NCBI GenBank assembly: GCA_036377075.1
Contig: DASUZB010000098.1
Span: 1 to 10,299 of the forward strand
Origin: DASUZB01 sp036377075
Lineage (GTDB): Bacteria; Actinomycetota; CALGFH01
DNA: 10,299 nucleotides
Direction of reading: 5' to 3'
Position 1 is the stretch's first letter. The number at the start of each line of letters is the position of its first letter. Positions 5,259-10,299 of the stretch are shown piece by piece. The notes under the pieces were generated by a model. The model was given only the letters and a program-made list of their open reading frames with translations, did not search any database and had not been told where the DNA came from. The position numbers and the translations under genes were made by a program.

Positions 5259-7664
5259 TCAGGACGGCGGGGTCAGCTTGGACATGGTGGCGACGTGGTC
5301 GGAGCCCTTGGCGACCAGGGTTGCCGCCAGGGCGTCGGCAGGGACGGGCTCGCCGAGGAGGTAGCCCTGGCCGTACTGGCAGCCGAGCTCGACCAGGGCG
5401 GAGAGCTGCCCGGGCGTCTCGATGCCCTCGCCGGTGACGCGGACGCCCAGGGCACCGGCCAGCGACAGGATCGCGTAGACGATCGCGCGGCCCTCGGCGT
5501 CGCGGTCGAGGCGGGAGACGAAGCTCTGGTCGATCTTCAGGATGTCGAGCGGGAGCTGGCTGAGGCTGCTCAGCGACGAGTAGCCGGTGCCGAAGTCGTC
5601 CATCGCCAGCTGCACCGACATCCACCTGAGCGCCTGCAGGGTCTCCGTGGCAGCCTCGAGGTTCTCGGCCATCACGGTCTCGGTGAGCTCCAGCACCAGC
5701 GAGGCGGGGTCGAGGGCGGCGTGCTGCAGGGCGGAGGTCACGTCGGAGGCGAGGCTGGGGTCCTGCAGCTGGCGCGCGGAGACGTTGACGCTCATCGACA
5801 GCCCGGCGGCCTGGGGCAGCTCGGCGCGCCAGCGGCCGAGCTGGTCGCAGGCCTCGTGGAGCACCCAGCGGCCGATCGGGTGGATCAGGCCGGTCTCCTC
5901 GGCCACGGGGACGAACTCGTTCGGCAGCACCAGCGTCCCGTCCGGCCTCCGCCAGCGCAGCAACGCCTCGACGCCCACCATCTGGCCGCTGCCCAGCAGG
6001 ATGATCGGCTGGTAGTGGAGCAGGAGCTGACCCGTCTCGATCGCCCGGCGCAGCTCGGTCTCGATGGCGAGGCGGCTGACGGCGCGCGTGTGCATGGTCG
6101 CGTGGAACAGCGCGAACCGTCCGCGGCCGCCGGCCTTCGCCTCGTACATGGCGGCGTCCGCGTCCCGTAGCAGCGCGTCGGGGCGGTCGCGCGAGGCCAC
6201 GCCGGTGGCGATGCCGACGCTCGCGCCCACCACCACCGAGTGGCCCGGCAGGTCGAACGGCGCCTTGAGGTGACCGATGATCCGCTCGGCGACCGCGACG
6301 GCGACCTCGTGCCCGGAGATGTCGGGCAGCAGCACGGTGAACTCGTCGCCGCCGAGCCGGGCGAGCGTGTCCCCCTCCCGCAGGCAGGCGGTCAGCCGCT
6401 CCGCCACCTCGCGCAGGAGCTGGTCGCCGGCGTCGTGGCCGAGGCTGTCGTTGATCACCTTGAAGCGGTCGAGGTCGACGAACAGCAGGCCCACGGTGCG
6501 GTCGCGCTGCCGCAGCGCCTCCTCGAGCCGCTCCTGGAAGCGCGCCCGGTTGGCCAGGCCGGTCAGCGTGTCCTGGTACGCCTGCCGGGTGAGCCGCTCC
6601 TGGTAGAGGGCGCGCTCGGTGATGTCGCTGTAGTTGAGCACCATGCCGCTGACGGTCGGGTCGGCGAGCAGGTCGGTGACGGTCATCTCGAAGCGCCGTG
6701 GCGCCTGCTCCGAGCCCCTTGGCAGCATGCGCACCTCGCCGACGACCGGGACGCCGCTCCGCTGCCTGGACTGCTCGAACAGCCGCTTGGCGGCCGCGCG
6801 GTCGTCAGCGTGCACCACGTCGAGCAGGCTGCGGCCGATCAGGCTGTCCGCGGGGTGGCCGAGCACGGCCTCGACCGCCGGGCTCTGGTAGCGGATGACC
6901 TCGTCGTCCCCGATCACGGTGAAGACGTCCGAGGCGTTGTGCACCAGGGCGCGGAAGCGCTGCTCGCTCTCTCGCAGCGCCTGCTCGGCCGCCTCGCGTT
7001 CGTTGACCTCCAAGACCAGGCGCTCGTAGGCGCGGGCGAAGGTGCGGCTGGTCCGCCGCCGCAGCGACAGCGAGAGCATCAGCGCGACCGCCAGGGTCAG
7101 GCCGGATGTGCCCATCAGGACGCGTTCGAGGGCGGTGCGCGCATGCAGCGCGTTGGTGATCGCACCGAAGAAGCTGATCTCGCTGGCGTCGTAGTCCTCC
7201 TTGAGGAGGGTCTCCGCCTCGCCTGCCTCGCGCCGCAGGACCGGGCGCGAGCGGGCGAGGTGCGCCGGGGTCGGGTCGGCCTGCAACCTCGCCAGCTCGG
7301 CGTCGAACACGGCCAGGTGGCCGCGGGCGCGTTCGATGCCCGCGCGCTCGTCGCTCGCCGCCGGCGTGGCGCCGAGGGTGACCTCGATCTGCTGGTCGAC
7401 GAGGCCGCGCTGGATGGCCACCCGGTCGACGGCGTCGGGCACGCGCAGGCGCTCGACGTCGATCTGCAGCTGCCCGAGCTCGCGCTGCACCCGCGCGAGG
7501 CCGGTCACGACGTCGGTGGCGGTGCCGAACGAGGCGGTGGTGTTGCTCAGGTTCCGGTAGGCGAGCACGAGCATCACCTGCACGGCGACGATCAGCAGTC
7601 CGAGCATGGTCACCAGCACCCGCTGGCTCGGTGAGAGCCGCAGCCTCGCCGTCACCTCGGGCAT
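5259..7664 (-). CDS. Membrane PAS-GGDEF-EAL protein (cyclic-di-GMP synthase/phosphodiesterase)
   Basis: The 801-residue product makes and/or degrades c-di-GMP. Domains in order are: TM1 (16-36); an extracytoplasmic, mostly helical region (37-183) rich in Leu, Ala and Arg; TM2 (184-201); a charged helical linker (202-235); PAS (236-355, starting QRFRALVHNASDVFTVI and ending NYSDITERA); GGDEF (360-520) and EAL (535-785). The cyclase motif GGDEF is intact (438-442), with an RxxD product-inhibition site (429-432) five residues before it. EAL landmarks are intact: EALLR (566-570), Asn627, Glu659 in LELTET, Asp689-Asp690 in DDFGTG, Lys710 and Glu746. Both activities are therefore possible. The ATG at 7664 is chosen by homology; its ribosome-binding site is weak. 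An in-frame GTG at 7721 overlaps the upstream lipoprotein stop (TAGTG) and would add 19 residues through translational coupling. It probably forms an operon with that lipoprotein. Confidence 0.93.
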   Translation of the reverse strand: MPEVTARLRLSPSQRVLVTMLGLLIVAVQVMLVLAYRNLSNTTASFGTATDVVTGLARVQRELGQLQIDVERLRVPDAVDRVAIQRGLVDQQIEVTLGATPAASDERAGIERARGHLAVFDAELARLQADPTPAHLARSRPVLRREAGEAETLLKEDYDASEISFFGAITNALHARTALERVLMGTSGLTLAVALMLSLSLRRRTSRTFARAYERLVLEVNEREAAEQALRESEQRFRALVHNASDVFTVIGDDEVIRYQSPAVEAVLGHPADSLIGRSLLDVVHADDRAAAKRLFEQSRQRSGVPVVGEVRMLPRGSEQAPRRFEMTVTDLLADPTVSGMVLNYSDITERALYQERLTRQAYQDTLTGLANRARFQERLEEALRQRDRTVGLLFVDLDRFKVINDSLGHDAGDQLLREVAERLTACLREGDTLARLGGDEFTVLLPDISGHEVAVAVAERIIGHLKAPFDLPGHSVVVGASVGIATGVASRDRPDALLRDADAAMYEAKAGGRGRFALFHATMHTRAVSRLAIETELRRAIETGQLLLHYQPIILLGSGQMVGVEALLRWRRPDGTLVLPNEFVPVAEETGLIHPIGRWVLHEACDQLGRWRAELPQAAGLSMSVNVSARQLQDPSLASDVTSALQHAALDPASLVLELTETVMAENLEAATETLQALRWMSVQLAMDDFGTGYSSLSSLSQLPLDILKIDQSFVSRLDRDAEGRAIVYAILSLAGALGVRVTGEGIETPGQLSALVELGCQYGQGYLLGEPVPADALAATLVAKGSDHVATMSKLTPPS

Positions 7665-7720
7665 GGCGGCCGGCCCGTCCGTGTCATGCGGCCGCGGACG
7701 GGACCCGGTCGGGGTCGGCA

Positions 7721-8290
7721 CTAGCCGATCGTCATGGAGTCGATGCTCCAAATCCAGACGTCCTTGTTCTTCCCGGCGGCGGAGTCGGGCGGGAAGACCA
7801 GACGGATCGGTCCGCCCTTGCCGATCGGGATGGCCGCGCCGTCGGCCTTGGTGGCCAGCAGGACCCCGGGCGCCATCAGGTCGGAGACCTTGAACTCGAC
7901 CTTGTAGTCGTCGAGCGCGTGCATGTGGACCGTCTTCGCGGTCGGCGCGACGCCCGCGCGCGTGAGCAGGTCGGACATGGGGATGCCGGTGAAGCGGATG
8001 TCCCGCTTCACGAACGGCTCGAAGAGGGTCGCCGTGCTGGTCGCCATGGCGTCGAGGGTCTTCTGGTCGAACGCCAGAGACGTACCGACGTTGTGGCGGT
8101 TCAGGGCGCCTTCCATGCGGAGGACGGTCTTGCCGACCGGTTTCGGTACGGCCGCCGGTCGCGTCGAGGTGACCGGCTTGGTCGTCGTCGCCGGCGCGCC
8201 CGCCGGGCTGTTCGGCGTGCTCGAGCCGCACCCTGCCAGTGCGGCGGCGAGCACGGCCACGCCGATCACGGCGTACGCCGCGCGCTTCAT
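7721..8290 (-). CDS. Lipoprotein with sulfite-oxidase-like (molybdopterin-oxidoreductase) fold lacking the Moco cysteine
   Basis: The 189-residue product has a lipoprotein signal with lipobox LAGC (Cys21), a Ser/Thr/Pro/Ala linker (22-52) and a C-terminal domain (53-189). The domain resembles the oxidoreductase molybdopterin-binding (SUOX-like) fold: IRFTGIPMSDLLTRAGV (98-114), the LDDYKVEFKVSDL strand (126-138), GGPIRLVFPPD (159-169) and WIWSIDSMTI (179-188). These correspond to the TGVPLxxLL, DGY and GxPxRLxxP elements of the family. Mature Cys21 is the only cysteine and carries the lipid, so the usual Moco-ligating cysteine is absent. I infer a ligand or cofactor-binding module rather than an enzyme, anchored outside the membrane. 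The ATG at 8290 has an excellent GGGAGGT upstream. The gene precedes the GGDEF-EAL gene, whose alternative GTG overlaps this stop codon, so the two probably act together. A strong hairpin lies in its 5' leader region. Confidence 0.85.
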   Translation of the reverse strand: MKRAAYAVIGVAVLAAALAGCGSSTPNSPAGAPATTTKPVTSTRPAAVPKPVGKTVLRMEGALNRHNVGTSLAFDQKTLDAMATSTATLFEPFVKRDIRFTGIPMSDLLTRAGVAPTAKTVHMHALDDYKVEFKVSDLMAPGVLLATKADGAAIPIGKGGPIRLVFPPDSAAGKNKDVWIWSIDSMTIG

Positions 8291-8314
8291 GGCACCTCCC
8301 GCTCCACGCTCGAT

Positions 8315-8339
8315 GGCAGCGGCCACACAGGCCGCTGCC
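8315..8339 (-). terminator. Perfect 10-bp GC hairpin upstream of the lipoprotein gene (terminator or leader hairpin)
   Basis: GGCAGCGGCC and GGCCGCTGCC form a perfect stem around a 5-nt loop (minus strand TGTGT), 24 nt before the lipoprotein ATG. No T-tract follows. It lies downstream of gyrA-DUF3566 on the same strand, so it could end that transcript, but it leaves no room for a promoter before the lipoprotein gene. A leader or attenuator hairpin for that gene is therefore as likely. Confidence 0.5.
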
Positions 8340-8371
8340 GGTCTGATCGGGAGCTGAGCAGAGGGACCGAA

Positions 8372-8387
8372 TAGCCCGTTCGGGCTA
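8372..8387. promoter_or_regulatory. 16-bp inverted repeat, operator or hairpin
   Basis: TAGCCCG-TT-CGGGCTA has 7-bp arms symmetric around two central bases. It sits 82 bp upstream of the lipoprotein start, and a smaller pair AGTAC/GTACT (8388-8392, 8401-8405) follows. Its symmetry and length suit a dimeric regulator controlling the lipoprotein-GGDEF-EAL unit. As RNA on the minus strand it is also a stem after the DUF3566 gene, though without a T-tract. Confidence 0.35.
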
Positions 8388-8410
8388 GTACTTTTGGCGA
8401 GGTACTGGTG

Positions 8411-8459
8411 CTCCACGGGGCCGGCTGGGGGGCCGGGCGGCGGAGCTGGGGGGTGGCGC
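8411..8459 (-). terminator. C-rich, Rho-type candidate stretch after the DUF3566 stop
   Basis: The minus-strand transcript immediately after the DUF3566 stop is strongly C-rich, with runs of four to six C and few A or U. This is the base bias expected of Rho-loading sites. The plus strand carries the matching G runs (8417-8420, 8427-8432, 8435-8437, 8448-8453), which might form a quadruplex. The interpretation rests on composition only. Confidence 0.25.
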
Positions 8460-8909
8460 TTAGAAGGGCCGCTCCTCGTAGGTGGGGCGCACGCGCTCGC
8501 CGAGCACCACCTCGATGCCGCCGGTGATGTCGTTGACCAGGTTGAACAGCAAGGTGAGCAGCACGGTGCCGACGCTCCAGAGGACCACGCCGAGCAGCCC
8601 GAGCAGGATGTAGTACTTGAACACGGTGCCGGCGGGGAAGTCGACGTTCAGGTTGAAGTTCCCCGCGAACCTGGCGACGGACTCGAACACGCCCATGTTG
8701 ACCAGGACCAGCCAGATCACCGCGAACACCAGCAGCCCGACCAGGAGCATGCAGAAGTAGAACAGCAGCGAGAACTTCAGCACCGACCACGGGTCGAGCC
8801 GTCGCAGGACCAGGCGGGAGCTCCGGTCGGGGAGCCCTGGCTGGGCGGCGGATGACGCCGGCAAGGGGATCCTCGGCTGTCTCGTCACCTGCGGAATCTG
8901 GCTGGTCAT
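8460..8909 (-). CDS. DUF3566 transmembrane protein, gyrA partner gene
   Basis: The 149-residue product is the small two-helix membrane protein that follows gyrA in most actinobacteria. It has a Pro/Ser/Gln-rich cytoplasmic tail (1-30), the conserved entry RLVLRRLDPWSVLKFSLLFYF (32-52), TM1 (45-71), a short loop with FAGNFNLNVDFPAGTVFKYY (81-100), TM2 (100-123) and the conserved ending LFNLVNDITGGIEVVLGE (121-138). Its function is not established; mycobacterial relatives have been discussed as cell-growth-related membrane proteins, which the sequence cannot confirm. The start ATG (8909) is three bases after the gyrA stop, with the gyrA end GAGGAG serving as ribosome-binding site, so the genes are translationally coupled. 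A 169-bp gap with two palindromes separates it from the next gene on this strand. Confidence 0.92.
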   Translation of the reverse strand: MTSQIPQVTRQPRIPLPASSAAQPGLPDRSSRLVLRRLDPWSVLKFSLLFYFCMLLVGLLVFAVIWLVLVNMGVFESVARFAGNFNLNVDFPAGTVFKYYILLGLLGVVLWSVGTVLLTLLFNLVNDITGGIEVVLGERVRPTYEERPF

Positions 8910-8912
8910 AGG

Positions 8913-10299
8913 CTACTCCTCGTCCTTGACGACCGGTGCGACGGCCGCCACGCGGCCGGTCTGCCCGAGGCGCATGATGCGGACCCCCTGGGTGGGACGA
9001 CCGGCCCTGCGGACCTCCTTGACCCTCGTACGGATGATCTGGCCGTTGTCGGTGATCAGGAAGATGTCGTCCTCCTCCTGCACCACCAGCGCGCCGGCCA
9101 GGTAGCCGCGGCGCTCGACGATCCTCACGGTGAGGACCCCCTTGCCGCCACGGCCCTTGAGAGGATACTGCTCCAACGGCGTGCGCTTGCCGAATCCGGC
9201 GTCGGTCACCACCAGGAGGTCGGCGTTCGGGCGGACGACCTCCATGGCAAGGACCTCGTCGTCCCCGTTGAGCCGCATGGCGATCACGCCGCTGGTCTGC
9301 CGGCCCATCGGCCGCACCGAGGCCTCCATGAAGCGGCACGCCTGCCCCTTGCGGGACACGTACAACAGGTCGTCCGTGCCGGAGGTGAGCTTGACCCCGA
9401 TCAGCTCGTCGTCCTCTCGCAGGTTGATGGCGGCGAGGCCCACCCGGGGCGAGTCGTACTCGGCCAGGGCGGTCTTCTTCACCATGCCACGCCTGGTTCC
9501 CAGCACCAGGAAGCGGTCGCTGTCGTAGTCGTCCAGGTCGAGCACGGCGGCGATGCGCTCGTCGGGCTGGAAGGTGGCGCCGGGCACGTTGGCCACGTAG
9601 GTGCCGCGGGAGTTGCGCGACGCCTCGGGCAGCTCGTGCACCTTGACCCGGTACACGCGGCCCTTGTTGGTGAAGAACAGCACCCAGTGGTGGGTGTTGG
9701 TGATGAACAGGAACTGGACGATGTCGTCCTCTTTGAGGTTCGCGCCGCGCACGCCCCGGCCACCGCGGCCCTGGGCGCGGTAGTCGGTGAGCGGCACCCG
9801 CTTGACGTAGCCGGTCCGGGTGACGGTGACCACCACCGGCTCGGCGGCGATCAGGTCCTCGATCGACAGCTCGCCCTCGTCGGGGCGGATCTCGGTACGG
9901 CGGGCGTCGGCGAAGCGGCGCTTGATGTCGAGCAGCTCCTCCTTGACGATCCCGCGAACCTTGGAGGGGTCGTCGAGGATCGCCTGGAGCTCGGCGATCC
10001 GCGTCTGCAGCTCGGCGTACTCCTCCTGGAGGCGGCGGCGCTCGAGGGCGGCCAGCCGGCGCAGCTGCATGTCCAGGATGGCGGTGGCCTGGATCTCGGA
10101 GAGGGAGTACCGCTCCATCAGCTGGGTCCGGGCGACGTCGGCCGACTCGGCGTTGCGGATGAGGTTGATGACCTCGTCCAGGTGGTCGAGGGCGATCAGC
10201 AGGCCCTCGAGGATGTGGGCCCGCTCCTGGGCCTTGCGCAGCTCGTAGCGGGTCCGGCGGACCACCACGGTGATCTGGTGGGCGATGTAGTGCGACAGC
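8913..10299 (-). CDS. gyrA: DNA gyrase subunit A, C-terminal 461 residues (5' end outside window)
   Basis: This is the A subunit of DNA gyrase, which introduces negative supercoils with GyrB. The fragment begins in the long coiled coil next to the C-gate (SHYIAHQITVVVRRTRYELRK, 2-22), continues through AQERAHILEGLLIALDHLDE (23-42) and the ILDMQLRRLAALERRRL region (74-90), then enters the beta-pinwheel DNA-wrapping domain from about residue 152. The wrapping motif (GyrA box) is QGRGGRG at 176-182, with Gly where the usual motif has Lys or Arg. A second similar box, KGRGGKG, lies at 381-387, as in other actinobacterial GyrA. The fluoroquinolone-resistance and catalytic-tyrosine regions are outside the window. 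The frame continues past 10299 without a start. It is the upstream member of a coupled pair with the DUF3566 gene; gyrB would be expected beyond the right edge. Confidence 0.97.
   Translation of the reverse strand, partial: LSHYIAHQITVVVRRTRYELRKAQERAHILEGLLIALDHLDEVINLIRNAESADVARTQLMERYSLSEIQATAILDMQLRRLAALERRRLQEEYAELQTRIAELQAILDDPSKVRGIVKEELLDIKRRFADARRTEIRPDEGELSIEDLIAAEPVVVTVTRTGYVKRVPLTDYRAQGRGGRGVRGANLKEDDIVQFLFITNTHHWVLFFTNKGRVYRVKVHELPEASRNSRGTYVANVPGATFQPDERIAAVLDLDDYDSDRFLVLGTRRGMVKKTALAEYDSPRVGLAAINLREDDELIGVKLTSGTDDLLYVSRKGQACRFMEASVRPMGRQTSGVIAMRLNGDDEVLAMEVVRPNADLLVVTDAGFGKRTPLEQYPLKGRGGKGVLTVRIVERRGYLAGALVVQEEDDIFLITDNGQIIRTRVKEVRRAGRPTQGVRIMRLGQTGRVAAVAPVVKDEE

Noticed and set aside
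1770..5263. CCGGTCAGG recurring at 1770, 3313 and 5255
   Set aside because: The related 8-mer CCGGTCAG also occurs inside coding genes (reverse complement near 4812; near 6567), so it is probably compositional rather than a dispersed element.
6240..7634. Plus-strand open frame of 464 codons antisense to the GGDEF-EAL gene
   Set aside because: Val/Gly/Ala/Gln-rich translation opposite an unmistakable PAS-GGDEF coding sequence.
7665..8231. 189-residue N-terminal extension of the GGDEF-EAL frame
   Set aside because: It would overlap the lipoprotein gene in another frame and is His/Arg/Pro-rich; only the GTG at 7721 or ATG at 7664 are credible starts.
8287..9339. Minus-strand 350-codon frame across gyrA and DUF3566
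   Set aside because: It is an alternate-frame translation of gyrA and DUF3566, with Arg/Gly/Pro low complexity.
1..10299. CRISPR array, integrase, toxin-antitoxin or phage-defence genes
   Set aside because: No regularly spaced long repeats and no recognisable integrase, nuclease or toxin sequence were seen on either strand.

Overview
The window is high-GC DNA with strong G/C preference at third codon positions. On the right is the minus-strand pair gyrA followed by a DUF3566 membrane-protein gene, and a minus-strand tRNA-Ile(GAU) lies further left. The gyrA-DUF3566 order is typical of Actinomycetota, so I read this as an actinobacterial chromosome segment. Nothing seen narrows it to a genus.

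Layout from left to right. (1) 1-998, minus strand: a small three-helix membrane protein, a 37-codon ORF overlapping its stop codon by 4 nt, and the N-terminal membrane part of a larger protein that leaves the window (perhaps a sensor histidine kinase). (2) 1127-3045, plus strand: an EXPERA/emopamil-binding-family membrane protein; the frameshifted, truncated start of a short-chain dehydrogenase gene that overlaps its stop codon; an FMN/F420-type split-barrel (PPOX) protein; and a secreted four-cysteine protein I do not recognise, preceded by three 11-bp-spaced direct repeats. (3) 3046-4039: a roughly 500-bp region with short repeats and perhaps one small leaderless ORF, then a DUF1801-family gene. 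(4) 4109-4185, minus strand: tRNA-Ile with encoded CCA and a good promoter. (5) 4340-5194, plus strand: a TIGR00027-type SAM-dependent methyltransferase. (6) 5259-8290, minus strand: a lipoprotein with a sulfite-oxidase-like fold but no Moco-ligating cysteine, followed by a membrane PAS-GGDEF-EAL protein; an in-frame GTG at the junction overlaps the lipoprotein stop. (7) 8291-8459: two strong palindromes and a C-rich transcript stretch. (8) 8460-10299, minus strand: DUF3566 and the C-terminal 461 residues of GyrA.

The most interesting unit is the lipoprotein plus c-di-GMP enzyme pair. The lipoprotein looks like a non-catalytic ligand or cofactor sensor outside the membrane. The second protein has an extracytoplasmic helical region that could receive its signal and pass it through PAS to intact diguanylate cyclase and phosphodiesterase domains. 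This is inference from gene order and domain features. The pair and the inverted methyltransferase gene lie between DUF3566 and tRNA-Ile, which are usually close together in actinobacteria.
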